Shown here: piece after piece, positions 8,640-16,801 of the stretch
Layout of the letters: the number at the start of each line of letters is the position of its first letter
Position numbering within the stretch: the stretch's first letter is position 1
Assembly: GCF_006546985.1 (NCBI RefSeq)
Contig: NZ_VATK01000001.1
Span: forward strand, 124,001-188,000
DNA: 64,000 bases
Source of the DNA: Bacillus sp. 03113
Lineage (GTDB): Bacteria > Bacillota > Bacilli > Bacillales > Cytobacillaceae
Direction of reading: 5' to 3'
The notes under the pieces: generated by a model
Seen by the model: only the letters and a program-made list of their open reading frames with translations
What the model was told of the DNA's origin: nothing
The model's database searches: none
Translations under genes and position numbers: made by a program

Positions 8640-9266
8640 TTAACTTATATGCTCAAGGAGAGCATCTTCTCCGATTCTTTTCACAAACTTATAGAGTGGT
8701 TCGCGCTTTTTACCTTGTTGACTATATAAGTCAATAATTTTTTCTACGGCTGAATATAAGTCTTCTGGATTTAAGTTTTCAAGCAGTAATTTGCCTGTAA
8801 CCGCATCTTTTCCTTTTGATTTTCCACCGACATACAGGTTGTAGGTGTCTTTTATTTTCATCACGCCAATGTCGTTTATTAAAGGTTCACCACAGCCAAC
8901 TGGACATCCTGTATAAGCAGGTTTTAATGTAAAAGGCACAGGTGTGCCAGCGATTCTTCGGTTTAGTTCAATCGCAACGGGCATTCCTTCCTCCTCTGCT
9001 CCTTTGCAGAAATTACATGTGCGTAAGCTTTTCACATAATTTCCGATTGGGTAGCAGCTCAAACCAGCTTGTTCAAATTCAGCTATGATTTCCTCTTTCT
9101 TAGTTTCAGGAATTTCGATATATAACTGTTGGAAAGTGGTTAATTCAAGCTCTTCTCCTTCATCTAAGTATTTCGCAAGAACAATAAGTTGTTTGGCAGA
9201 TAATTTTGCTCCGAATTGGATTCCGCCGTTTACCGCGATTTTAATTTTTTTTTCATTGCTCTCCAT
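8640..9266 (-). CDS. Nitrite/sulfite reductase ferredoxin-like protein (single half-domain)
   Basis: A 208-aa protein carrying one NIR_SIR ferredoxin-like half (about residues 8-75) and one siroheme/4Fe-4S domain. Cysteines at 84, 87, 121 and 125 (TCNFCKG, TGCPVGCG) form a C-X2-C...C-X3-C cluster. Full-length assimilatory reductases have two such repeats, so this is a half-size protein whose electron acceptor is unknown. ATG 9266 has GGAGG 8 nt upstream. A 13-residue upstream extension lacks a ribosome binding site. Its promoter spacer carries a GGTAT palindrome. Confidence 0.82.
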   Translation of the reverse strand: MESNEKKIKIAVNGGIQFGAKLSAKQLIVLAKYLDEGEELELTTFQQLYIEIPETKKEEIIAEFEQAGLSCYPIGNYVKSLRTCNFCKGAEEEGMPVAIELNRRIAGTPVPFTLKPAYTGCPVGCGEPLINDIGVMKIKDTYNLYVGGKSKGKDAVTGKLLLENLNPEDLYSAVEKIIDLYSQQGKKREPLYKFVKRIGEDALLEHIS

Positions 9267-9358
9267 AATGATTTCCTCCTGCTTTTTAGTTACTACCCTT
9301 ATCAATGAGGTTACATAAATACAATACGACTATCCCGTTTGCTTTTTACATTAAGTTA

Positions 9359-9388
9359 ATTATAGTATACCTTAGTATGGTATGTAAA
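9359..9388 (-). promoter_or_regulatory. Promoter with palindromic operator in the spacer
   Basis: On the minus strand TTTACA (9383-9388) and TATAAT (9359-9364) are 18 bp apart. The spacer holds ATACC-N7-GGTAT (9367-9383). A repressor bound there would block polymerase. The half-sites recall CsoR/CstR-type operators (ATACC/GGTAT), but the 7-bp centre is AT-rich rather than G/C-rich, so the regulator is uncertain. Confidence 0.6.
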
Positions 9389-9480
9389 GATTTTTTCGAA
9401 TTTTAAGAATGTTCCTGTTAAGTTCAGAAAAATAAGTTACTCTACATAATTGAACTCTTTCAAATTTTCGCACCGGTGGT

Positions 9481-9515
9481 AAAAAAACCGTTTCCTATTT
9501 GAACAGGAAACGGTT
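9481..9515 (-). terminator. Terminator of the aldehyde dehydrogenase operon
   Basis: An 11-bp perfect stem, AACCGTTTCCT (9486-9496) / AGGAAACGGTT (9505-9515), followed on the minus strand by seven T (A at 9481-9487). It lies 55 bp past the stop. Confidence 0.88.
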
Positions 9516-9570
9516 GTACATCTATATAGGGGAGTAAACGGAGCTTACTTCCTGAGGTTGATCTTGGCGA

Positions 9571-11007
9571 TTATGCTTTTGTTGTACTAATCGTGATCAC
9601 TTTAACATCTGTCATTTCTTCAATGGTAAATCGAGGACCTTCTTTCCCGATACCGCTTTGCTTTACACCACCATAAGGCATTGAGTCCGCTCTTGAGATT
9701 GATGCATTATTTATATTGACTCCACCTACATGACATCTTCTTGCAAGGTCCATTGCTGTATGGATATTACTTGTAAAAACACCTGCCTGGAGACCATATT
9801 TACTTGTATTAACCTTTTCAACCAGTTCATCTAAATCATCATAAACCTGAATATTAACAACTGGACCGAAAATCTCTTCACACATGACTTTACTTGTGCT
9901 GTCAGCTTCTACTATGATGGTAGGGGTAATGATTGATCCATTACGGTCCCCGCCATATAAGATTTTTGCTCCCTCTGCAACCGCTTCTTTTATCCAGGAT
10001 TCAATTCGTTCCGCCTGGACTTGATTGATAACAGGTCCTACGTCAGTAGTCGTTAACATTGGATCACCTAACTGTAGCTCTTTGGTTAATTGAACGAATC
10101 GATCCATAAATGTTAGAGCAATATCCGAATGAACATAAATACGCTGAGAAGAAATACAAACCTGACCGGCGTATGCAAAGGATGCTTTCACTAATGTTTT
10201 TACAGCTTGTTCTAGATCGGCATCATGATGAACAATATTCGGTGCATTGGACCCTAATTCTAAAGCAACTCTTCGGAATCCTGATCTATTCTTAATATGC
10301 AGTCCTACTTTGGCGCTGCCAGTAAACGAGTAAAAGTTGATTCTTTCATCGTCTAATAAAACATCTCCTACATTTTTCCCAGTACCTACTAGCATATTAA
10401 GAAATCCATTCGGCAACCCAGCTTCCGCTAGTAGGTTAACAAGAAGCTCACCTGTTCTTGTTGTTTGTTCAGATGGTTTAAAAATAACTGTATTGCCGGC
10501 AGCAATAGCAGGTGCAATTTTATGAGCTGCTAAAGCTAATGGAAAATTAAAAGGAGTAATCGCACAAACTACGCCTACTGGTTCTCGTACTGTTAATCCA
10601 AGCGAATAATCAGCTCCTGCTGGCGGTAATAATTCTTCTGTATAGCCGTGAATTCTTTTCGCCTCTTCAGCTGAATCCTGAAAAGCTTTAGCAGCTCGTA
10701 ACACTTCGATTTCAGCATCTCGGATTGGCTTGCCGTTATCTTTTGAAATCACAGCAGCTACTTCAGTCTTGCGTTCTTTTAATAAAGCTGCGACTTTGGA
10801 TAAAATCTCAAACCTTTGATCAGGATTAAGTTTTTTTGCACGAAACGTTTCAACTGAATTTTGTATGACTTGGTCGATTTCATAAACAGTAGGTTCAACT
10901 AACGTAGCTAACGTCTCATTATTCCAAGGGTTAAAAACTTCTAGTTTGCTATCATTAGAGGATACGATCCATTCTCCATTGGAGTAAATGCTAATTAATT
11001 TTTCCAC
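9571..11007 (-). CDS. NAD(P)-dependent aldehyde dehydrogenase (succinate-semialdehyde-type)
   Basis: A 478-aa ALDH superfamily enzyme. Catalytic Cys284 (GQVCIS), general base Glu250 (LELGSNAP), the TPFNFPL and FTGS nucleotide-site motifs and EEIFGPV are present. GTG start with GGAGG 7 nt upstream. It overlaps the aminotransferase gene by 13 bp, so the two are translationally coupled. Together they would convert an omega-amino acid to a semialdehyde and then a carboxylate, as GabT/GabD do, but the natural amine is not fixed by sequence. The operon is transcribed HAD - aminotransferase - ALDH. Confidence 0.92.
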   Translation of the reverse strand: MEKLISIYSNGEWIVSSNDSKLEVFNPWNNETLATLVEPTVYEIDQVIQNSVETFRAKKLNPDQRFEILSKVAALLKERKTEVAAVISKDNGKPIRDAEIEVLRAAKAFQDSAEEAKRIHGYTEELLPPAGADYSLGLTVREPVGVVCAITPFNFPLALAAHKIAPAIAAGNTVIFKPSEQTTRTGELLVNLLAEAGLPNGFLNMLVGTGKNVGDVLLDDERINFYSFTGSAKVGLHIKNRSGFRRVALELGSNAPNIVHHDADLEQAVKTLVKASFAYAGQVCISSQRIYVHSDIALTFMDRFVQLTKELQLGDPMLTTTDVGPVINQVQAERIESWIKEAVAEGAKILYGGDRNGSIITPTIIVEADSTSKVMCEEIFGPVVNIQVYDDLDELVEKVNTSKYGLQAGVFTSNIHTAMDLARRCHVGGVNINNASISRADSMPYGGVKQSGIGKEGPRFTIEEMTDVKVITISTTKA

Positions 11008-12311
11008 GCTGTTTCCTCCAAGGCAAGCTCTACTATATTTAACCCTGTTTGTACATCTTCATCTGTTGCAATAAGAGGAACTAGGAAACGAATCACATTA
11101 TCGTGTTGTCCGCATTTAATAATCAGTAAACCATTTTGATGACAAAACTTGAGTATACGGTTTGTTAATTCAGCATCTGGTTCCTTGCTTACTGGATCCT
11201 TTACGATTTCAATTGCATTCATGGCACCAATTCCTCGGACATCTCCAATTTGTGGGAATCTTTTTTGAAGGTCTTTTAGACGTTTCATGATTTGTCCACC
11301 GATGTTGTTTGCCCGTTCACAAAGATTGTTTTCCTCTAGGAAATCAATAGCGGCTAAAGCACCGGAGCAAGCTACAGGATTTCCTCCGTATGTTCCTCCT
11401 AGCGCGCCTGGTCCAGGGGCATCCATTAATTCTTTTTTTCCTATAACTGCACTAAGTGGTAAACCAGAAGATAATGACTTTCCAACAGTCATTAAATCAG
11501 GCTCTACTCCAGAATGCTCAATGGCAAACATCTTGCCAGTACGTCCAAAGCCAGTTTGAATTTCATCTATAATAAGTAAAATATTGTATTGATCACAAAG
11601 CTTGCGTAATCCTTGTAAGAATCCAGCAGGCCCGACAACAAATCCTCCATCACCTTGAACGGCCTCTACGATAATAGCGGCAATATCATCAGGAGCATAA
11701 ATAGAGTTGATATTCTCTTCAAGCTGTTCGAGGCATTTTTCAACAACTTCCTCTTCCGTACTGCCAAATGGAGAACGATATTGATAAGGATAGTATTCAT
11801 GATGGATGTAAGGAGCAAGTGGTCCATAATTACTTTTAAACGGTTTAGATTTCCCTGTTAAAGTCATTGTCAAAAAGGTACGACCGTGAAATGCATTTCG
11901 AAACGCAATCACATTTGTTTTGCCTGTTGCATAACGCGCAATTTTAATGGCATTTTCTACTGCTTCAGCCCCGCTATTAGCCAAAAAAACCTTTGAATTT
12001 TTTATAGGACTAATTTCTGTCAATTTCTTCGCTAATTGAATATAAGAAGGATAGCCGATTACGCTAAAACAAGAGTGGATTAATTCAGCCGTTTGTTTTT
12101 GGATAGCCTCAACCACTTGCTTAGGCGTGTGTCCCATATTTAAAGCGCCTATCCCTGCGGCAAAATCAAGATATTTTTTTCCTTCGATATCCTCTACCCA
12201 GCATCCATGTGCTTTTACAGCAATGTTTTTTTCTGCTGTTGCTACTGCTCGCGTTACATATTGATCCCAATCTTGAAGCAATTGTTCTTTATTGGATATT
12301 TGTACATTCAT
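10995..12311 (-). CDS. Class III omega-aminotransferase (GabT-like)
   Basis: A 438-aa fold-type I class III aminotransferase with GAEAVENAIKIARYATG, the Asp of IIDEIQTGFGRTG and PLP Lys278 (TVGKSLSSGLP). Length and motifs fit 4-aminobutyrate and related omega-amino acid transaminases. Start ATG 12311 (MNVQISNKEQ) follows AGAGGTG. Earlier in-frame codons up to 12365 lie inside a hairpin and lack a ribosome binding site. It is coupled to the downstream ALDH gene by overlap. Confidence 0.92.
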   Translation of the reverse strand: MNVQISNKEQLLQDWDQYVTRAVATAEKNIAVKAHGCWVEDIEGKKYLDFAAGIGALNMGHTPKQVVEAIQKQTAELIHSCFSVIGYPSYIQLAKKLTEISPIKNSKVFLANSGAEAVENAIKIARYATGKTNVIAFRNAFHGRTFLTMTLTGKSKPFKSNYGPLAPYIHHEYYPYQYRSPFGSTEEEVVEKCLEQLEENINSIYAPDDIAAIIVEAVQGDGGFVVGPAGFLQGLRKLCDQYNILLIIDEIQTGFGRTGKMFAIEHSGVEPDLMTVGKSLSSGLPLSAVIGKKELMDAPGPGALGGTYGGNPVACSGALAAIDFLEENNLCERANNIGGQIMKRLKDLQKRFPQIGDVRGIGAMNAIEIVKDPVSKEPDAELTNRILKFCHQNGLLIIKCGQHDNVIRFLVPLIATDEDVQTGLNIVELALEETAWKN

Positions 12312-12343
12312 TTCTTGCTTCACCTCTTTTTTATTCATTAAAA

Positions 12344-12363
12344 GGGCTTCATTTACGAAGCCC
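12344..12363 (-). terminator. Intra-operon hairpin between HAD gene and aminotransferase gene
   Basis: GGGCTTC (12344-12350) / GAAGCCC (12357-12363), 7-bp perfect stem, followed on the minus strand by TTTTA. It starts 10 bp after the HAD stop and probably lowers downstream expression or protects the upstream mRNA. Confidence 0.6.
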
Positions 12364-12373
12364 AATCTTAATC

Positions 12374-13090
12374 TTATTTAACTAGCTCTTTCTCCCACTT
12401 GATACTTTCAGTTTCTGCCATCGCTTTTATAAGAAGAGCAAATGTTGCCATATCACCTACTAGGTATGTTTCTTGAACATCAACTGGTCGAACTTCGCCC
12501 TGACGGTTAATCCAGCATGTCTTAAAGCCTAGTTCAGTAGCAGGTACAACGTCGTATTTAAACCCGAATCCAGCATGTAAAACCTCTGATTTATCTAAAC
12601 CTAAACGTTCTAGTGCTAAATGAAAGCCCTTATGGCTTGGTTTATAAGCTCCTGCTTGTTCAGCCGTAATAATCTCATCAAATTCTACGCCGATTTGTTT
12701 TACTGATTCTGTAATGATTGCATCGTCAGTATTTGTAATTAATACGATTTTCGTGTATTTCTTTAGTTCTAGTAACGCTTCTTTTGTATCAGCGAATGGC
12801 TGCCATTGTCCCATTGATTCAGAGAACTCGATACAATCCTCTTCAGTGAATGGATATCCAAAATCACCAAATGCCATTGGGAGCGTATTTTTCAACACTT
12901 CTTTATATGGACGATATTTTTCTTGAATATAGTCAAATTGACGATTTTCCCAATGTCTTTGCAACGCTTTTGTGTCGGCATCAACAATACCGTGCTTCGC
13001 TAAAATTTTCTTAAAAACCTTTTGAATTTCACCTTCCCAATCAATTAGAGTACCAAAACAGTCAAACGTTATCGCTTTAGGTGCAGTCAT
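12374..13090 (-). CDS. HAD-superfamily hydrolase (haloacid dehalogenase type II-like)
   Basis: A 238-aa HAD hydrolase. Motif I is FDCFGTLIDW with nucleophile Asp9, motif II ITNTD, motif III Lys in AYKPSHKGF, and the acidic motif IV region is degenerate (HAGFGFKYDVVPA). The alpha-helical C1 cap after motif I matches 2-haloacid dehalogenase-like members. The substrate is unknown. Linkage to an aminotransferase and an aldehyde dehydrogenase suggests a catabolic or detoxification role. ATG with GGAGG 8 nt upstream. Confidence 0.87.
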   Translation of the reverse strand: MTAPKAITFDCFGTLIDWEGEIQKVFKKILAKHGIVDADTKALQRHWENRQFDYIQEKYRPYKEVLKNTLPMAFGDFGYPFTEEDCIEFSESMGQWQPFADTKEALLELKKYTKIVLITNTDDAIITESVKQIGVEFDEIITAEQAGAYKPSHKGFHLALERLGLDKSEVLHAGFGFKYDVVPATELGFKTCWINRQGEVRPVDVQETYLVGDMATFALLIKAMAETESIKWEKELVK

Positions 13091-13197
13091 TTATAATTCC
13101 TCCTGTATTTTAGAATTTTGAAGTGTATAATTCATTTTTTTTGATAAATAAAATCTCTATATTTAAAGTATAAAGGCTCTTATTTTTATTTGTTTTT

Positions 13198-13947
13198 CTA
13201 TATCAAAGATGTTTTTGTCTCTTTCTTGTGTGATAATCGATAATCTTTTGGTGTTGTATTATATAGTTTAAGAAATAATCTTGTTAGTGAGCTAGCTTGA
13301 TTGTAGCCAACCTCTAAAGCAATTTCTAAAATAGTAAAATCCGTTTCTCTTAATAATTGCTTTGCTTTTTCCATACGAAGAAATTGAATATATTCACTTG
13401 GAGACATGCCAAATTTATTTTTGAACCATTGTGTATAATAAAAAGGATGAAAGTTTTCAATTTCTGCAAGCTGTTCAACGGTAATCTTTTCATAATAGTT
13501 TTGATGTAAATATTCAACTGAGGGAGACTTATTTCCTGAATGGAATAGAAACTCGGATGCGTATTCCATTAATGTATGCAGCCTGTGATTGGCACCGTCA
13601 TTATTTTGAGACTCATTTAACAATAAATAACGAATCGATTCCCATTTCTTATCGAGTGTTAGGCATTGATCGCCCAGCTTTTGTTTTCGAAATTTTGCTG
13701 GAATAGATGATTCGGGTAAATCTAATACGAGAAATTCATTTCGAACATCTGAATAAAAACTATGAGTGCTGTTTGGAGTAATTAAAAACAGATGATCAGA
13801 CTTTAATTCTGTTCGTAAATCTTTTGTTTCTATTTGCATAGCTCCTTTTAGAGGGAGAAGCAGCTGGAAATAAGAATGACTATGAGTATTTTTTTCACCT
13901 GAATAAATTCTTTTTTCGCAAACAATTTTTTTTCTTGATTCAGTCAT
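13198..13947 (-). CDS. AraC-family regulator with cupin sensor
   Basis: A 249-aa protein. The N-terminal cupin-like part has HSHSYFQLLLPLKG and LITPNSTHSFYS metal/ligand-site motifs. The C-terminal about 100 residues are a double HTH of AraC type (ITVEQLAEIENFHPFYYTQWFKNKFGMSP and FTILEIALEVGY...SLTRLFLKLYNTTPKDYR). It lies directly upstream of, and on the same strand as, the HAD-aminotransferase-ALDH operon, with a 107-bp gap, and is the likely activator of that operon. Start ATG with GGGAG 9 nt upstream. Confidence 0.88.
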   Translation of the reverse strand: MTESRKKIVCEKRIYSGEKNTHSHSYFQLLLPLKGAMQIETKDLRTELKSDHLFLITPNSTHSFYSDVRNEFLVLDLPESSIPAKFRKQKLGDQCLTLDKKWESIRYLLLNESQNNDGANHRLHTLMEYASEFLFHSGNKSPSVEYLHQNYYEKITVEQLAEIENFHPFYYTQWFKNKFGMSPSEYIQFLRMEKAKQLLRETDFTILEIALEVGYNQASSLTRLFLKLYNTTPKDYRLSHKKETKTSLI

Positions 13948-14042
13948 GATGTAACACTCCCTTTTATTGTTTTAAAATCAAGTAATCACTAGAGCTGTTT
14001 CGTATAAAAAAGATCATTTATGGGAAATAATGAATGTTTTAG

Positions 14043-14133
14043 AAAGATAAGAAACTCATATGGCGGCGTATACTTTCCGCCACATGAGTTTCTTATCTTT
14101 TTAAAGGCCTTATCGATGATCGAAAAGGCCTTC
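14043..14133. terminator. Double hairpin terminator region after lyase 1
   Basis: The first hairpin has a 24-bp stem with one mismatch (14043-14066 / 14077-14100), rich in AGATAAGAAACTCAT and CGCC. The second (about 14104-14133) pairs AAGGCCTT with AAGGCCTT around an ATCGATGATCG loop. T runs exist on both strands. They end the minus-strand lyase transcript and insulate the araC-like gene. Confidence 0.82.
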
Positions 14134-14181
14134 TAGCTTACATGGATTGAAATCTGTTAATCATAATCATAACTTTGTGGA

Positions 14182-15387
14182 TTAGACTGTAACTTTTACC
14201 TCTCTAAACACTTCAAGTGCTTGTGTGAAATCTGCAATTAAATCGTCAGCATCTTCAATACCTACTGATAGACGGAACATTCCAGGTGTGATGCCCATTT
14301 GACGTCTTATATCGTCAGGAACATGGCTGTGAGAAGATGTAACGGTATGATTTAATGTTGTTCGAAGTCCGCCAAGTGTTGGTGCATAGTGGGCGAAGTT
14401 TAGTTTTTTCATGAATGCATCGATTTTTTCCATATCTTCTGGAACAACAAAGCTTAGCATCCCGCTGTAGCCTTTGTCTGTGAACATTCTCTTAGCTAAC
14501 TCATGCTGAGGAAAGCTCTCTAAACTTGGATGATTTACTTTTGATATGAATGGATTATCTTCAAGTGCTTTCGCTAGCTTTGCTGCTGTTTCCATTTGCT
14601 TTGGAACACGTAGCTCAATTGTGTGTAAACCTCTTAGAATCATCCATGAACTGAATGGATCACCAGGAGTTCCGCAAAGCATACGAATTGGATGAATTTC
14701 ATCGATGATTTTTTCGGAAGCGGTGATGGATCCTCCAATAGCATCACTGTGGCCATTCACATATTTTGTTAAGCTGTTAATGACGATATCAGCTCCGCAT
14801 GCAATCGGTTGAATAGCGAGTGGTGTAGTAAAGGTATTGTCTACCATGAGGTAGCCGCCGTTTGCATGGGCAATTTCAGCAAGCCCTTCAAGATCTGCTA
14901 AAGCCATTGTTGGATTGCTCATAACCTCTGTATAAATCATTTTTGTATTTGGTTTTACTGTTTTTTGAACGGTTTCTAGGCAGCTTAAGTCAACTAGATC
15001 AGACTCAACACCAAATTTTTTCATTAGGATAGTCATAACATCAAAAGTTTCACCATAGATGTCGGAGTTGCAAATAATATGGTCACCTGGTTTTAGTACA
15101 GTCATTAAAGTCGTCGTGATGGCCGCCATACCAGAAGAAAAAATTAGGGACTTTTCGCCACCCTCAAGGTAAGATACTGCATCTGCAAGCATATCACGGT
15201 TTGGATTGCACGTACGGATATATGTATATCCTTTTTCTGCATAAGTATCTTTTACTTCTGATAAAGAGTCCATTGTAAAAGCAGTTGTTAAAAATAAAGG
15301 AGTAGCCTCTGGCTTTAAATCCATTCCTTTTACTTTTTTACCTCTATAGAGTAATTCAGATGCTCTTGAAAATGTCATGTCTTCCAT
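14182..15387 (-). CDS. Cys/Met-metabolism PLP enzyme (methionine gamma-lyase-like), copy 1
   Basis: A 401-aa trans-sulfuration family enzyme. PLP Lys208 lies in NSLTKYVNGHSD, the phosphate-site motif is SSGMAAI, and YGET follows the active-site Tyr. Classical methionine gamma-lyases carry Cys in the YGCT motif. Here it is Glu, so the exact specificity (Met, cystathionine or homocysteine) is open. It is a clear paralogue of the gene at 18402-19586. ATG with AGGAG 8 nt upstream. It sits 158 bp behind a MerR-type promoter and next to the merR-like gene. Confidence 0.87.
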   Translation of the reverse strand: MEDMTFSRASELLYRGKKVKGMDLKPEATPLFLTTAFTMDSLSEVKDTYAEKGYTYIRTCNPNRDMLADAVSYLEGGEKSLIFSSGMAAITTTLMTVLKPGDHIICNSDIYGETFDVMTILMKKFGVESDLVDLSCLETVQKTVKPNTKMIYTEVMSNPTMALADLEGLAEIAHANGGYLMVDNTFTTPLAIQPIACGADIVINSLTKYVNGHSDAIGGSITASEKIIDEIHPIRMLCGTPGDPFSSWMILRGLHTIELRVPKQMETAAKLAKALEDNPFISKVNHPSLESFPQHELAKRMFTDKGYSGMLSFVVPEDMEKIDAFMKKLNFAHYAPTLGGLRTTLNHTVTSSHSHVPDDIRRQMGITPGMFRLSVGIEDADDLIADFTQALEVFREVKVTV

Positions 15388-15545
15388 TGCTTTGTCTCCT
15401 TTTTAATATCATTTTTTTGTTTTATACACTTTGTTGTTTCCTTTTAAATACTGAGAAATTCATTAAATCTTATGTGGTGTTGACCAGTAGGATAAGTACG
15501 TCATTGGCACATTTGATTTACTCAGCACTCAATCTTATTACAAAC

Positions 15546-15576
15546 ACTATAAACTCTATCATTGCTAAAGAGTCAA
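15546..15576 (-). promoter_or_regulatory. MerR-type promoter 1 (lyase 1)
   Basis: On the minus strand TTGACT (15571-15576) and TATAGT (15546-15551) are 19 bp apart, with a 21-bp operator at 15553-15573 (ACTCTAT / AAAGAGT arms). The overlong spacer with a central palindrome is the hallmark of MerR-activated promoters. It fires towards the lyase at 15387. A block GAAAATTCTG precedes the -35 and is shared with promoters 2 and 4. Confidence 0.78.
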
Positions 15577-15601
15577 CAGAATTTTCAAATTATTATAAAA
15601 A

Positions 15602-15636
15602 GAAAAAAAGCAAGCCGCGAATAATACGGGCTTGCT
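15602..15636 (-). terminator. merR-like gene terminator
   Basis: AGCAAGCC (15609-15616) / GGCTTGCT (15629-15636) with an A run at 15602-15609 that gives a T tail on the minus strand. It separates the regulator transcript from promoter 1. Confidence 0.8.
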
Positions 15637-15673
15637 GATTGGTTAATATGCAAGAAAGGATACGTTTTTGTAG

Positions 15674-15740
15674 TAGACTGGTGTCTAGCTCAGCGTCCAG
15701 CGACTCATGTACTTCGCTATACGGGCATTTCCGCTTTTCT
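15674..15740 (+). repeat. Dispersed repeat R1, short copy a
   Basis: Contains the R1 hallmarks AGACTGGTGTCTAGCT, CCAGCGACT and CGCTTTTCT, shared with 63511-63669. Its last bases overlap the stop codon of the merR-like gene. Confidence 0.65.
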
Positions 15741-16542
15741 ATGAAGGCAGAAGAATTTGCACCTCATACATACATTGAGAGTATTCCATTAAATTATCTT
15801 CATATTCATTGGCTAACACCAATGTAGGCTTTGGTCCGTTTTGGAAGAAAGATGAAACAAGAGCAGGATTCCATTGATCTGTCAGAATCCGCCCTCGGAA
15901 ACATAAATATTCTCCTGCCGGAATTTCTATAATATAGTCTGATTGAACCTTTGGAGCCTCTTTTAAAAACATCCCTAGATGAGTGGGTTTAAGCTTTTTG
16001 CCTATTAATTGACTAAAATCTGCAATATACGAAAATTGACGCTTATACTTTAAAGCTTTGAAATTTTTACTGCTCTTTATTTCATTTAATCGAATATGAT
16101 AGGCTGCTGAGCTTTCTTCCGGCAAACATGGTACTGCAACCATATAACGTTTATCCAACATCAATTTATAAGGAACATCTGGGAAGCTATCTTGTCCAAT
16201 ATATTTAAAATAGTCGATATACCACTGAATATCTTCGACCGTTTCCTGAGCTTTTTTTACTTCCTGGATATATAATTGCTTTTGCTTTTCTAGAAATGGA
16301 AGAAGGGTATCAACACTGCCATCGGTGAGAATGGTATCAATTTCAGAGAGGGACAGCCCGAAATTCTGTAAATACTTTAAACGATCAATAAAGTGAAACT
16401 GATCGACAGAATAGTATCGGTATCCTGTTTCAGGATTAATATACCTTGGGTTAATTAATTGAAGTTTACTATAATGGCGAAGTGTTTGTACTGAAATACC
16501 CATTAATTTTGCTGTTTCTCCGATAGAATAGAGGTCTTTCAC
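15739..16542 (-). CDS. MerR-family regulator, BmrR-like effector domain
   Basis: A 267-aa protein. The N-terminal MerR winged helix is clear (YSIGETAKLMGISVQTLRHY, then GYRYYSVDQFHFIDRLKYLQNFG), followed by a coiled-coil linker (about residues 75-115) and a C-terminal GyrI-like effector domain (about 125-265). Such proteins sense hydrophobic or small ligands and untwist promoters with 19-bp spacers. Three such promoters stand in front of the flanking lyase and oxidase genes, making this their likely activator. GTG start with AAAGGAG upstream. Its own promoter (TATACT near 16573) lacks the 21-bp operator. Confidence 0.88.
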   Translation of the reverse strand: MKDLYSIGETAKLMGISVQTLRHYSKLQLINPRYINPETGYRYYSVDQFHFIDRLKYLQNFGLSLSEIDTILTDGSVDTLLPFLEKQKQLYIQEVKKAQETVEDIQWYIDYFKYIGQDSFPDVPYKLMLDKRYMVAVPCLPEESSAAYHIRLNEIKSSKNFKALKYKRQFSYIADFSQLIGKKLKPTHLGMFLKEAPKVQSDYIIEIPAGEYLCFRGRILTDQWNPALVSSFFQNGPKPTLVLANEYEDNLMEYSQCMYEVQILLPS

Positions 16543-16636
16543 AAATATTTCTCCTTTCGTGCCATCGGGCTTTTTCTATAGTATACTTGATTTATATTTT
16601 CTGCCTTATTCGAGATGAATTTTAAAATAATATCAA

Positions 16637-16675
16637 AAAAGAAAAACTCTATACTTAGAATAGAGTTTTTCTTTT
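16637..16675. terminator. Hairpin 1: oxidase terminator built on the 21-bp palindrome
   Basis: A 16-bp perfect stem (16637-16652 / 16660-16675) with a 7-nt loop. Its core is ACTCTAT-N7-ATAGAGT (16646-16666), the same size and arms as the MerR-type operators. The minus strand continues with TTTTTT, so it terminates the oxidase transcript. Confidence 0.8.
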
Positions 16676-16769
16676 AAAAAATCAAGAACATTATTTATCG
16701 AATATTGAAAATTAACGTTAAGATAGAAAATAGAAATCTATATATAATAGAAGAAACACGGATAAAGAA

Positions 16770-16797
16770 GAGATGGAAAGGCGCTTGCGCTTTCCTT
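16770..16797 (+). repeat. R1 fragment
   Basis: GGCGCTTGCGCTTTCCTTC matches the right end of R1. It ends 5 bp before the oxidase stop codon. Only the terminal part of the repeat is present. Confidence 0.45.
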
Positions 16798-16801
16798 CAA
16801 A

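Noticed and set aside
15387-15538. S-box (SAM) or T-box riboswitch in front of the lyase genes
   Set aside because: The expected sulfur-gene leaders were looked for. None of the conserved T-box or S-box core motifs is present by eye in the leaders of either lyase.
15388-15638. Open frame of about 90 codons antisense to the lyase 1 promoter region
   Set aside because: It runs through the MerR-type promoter and the merR terminator, has no ribosome binding site and shows no domain pattern.
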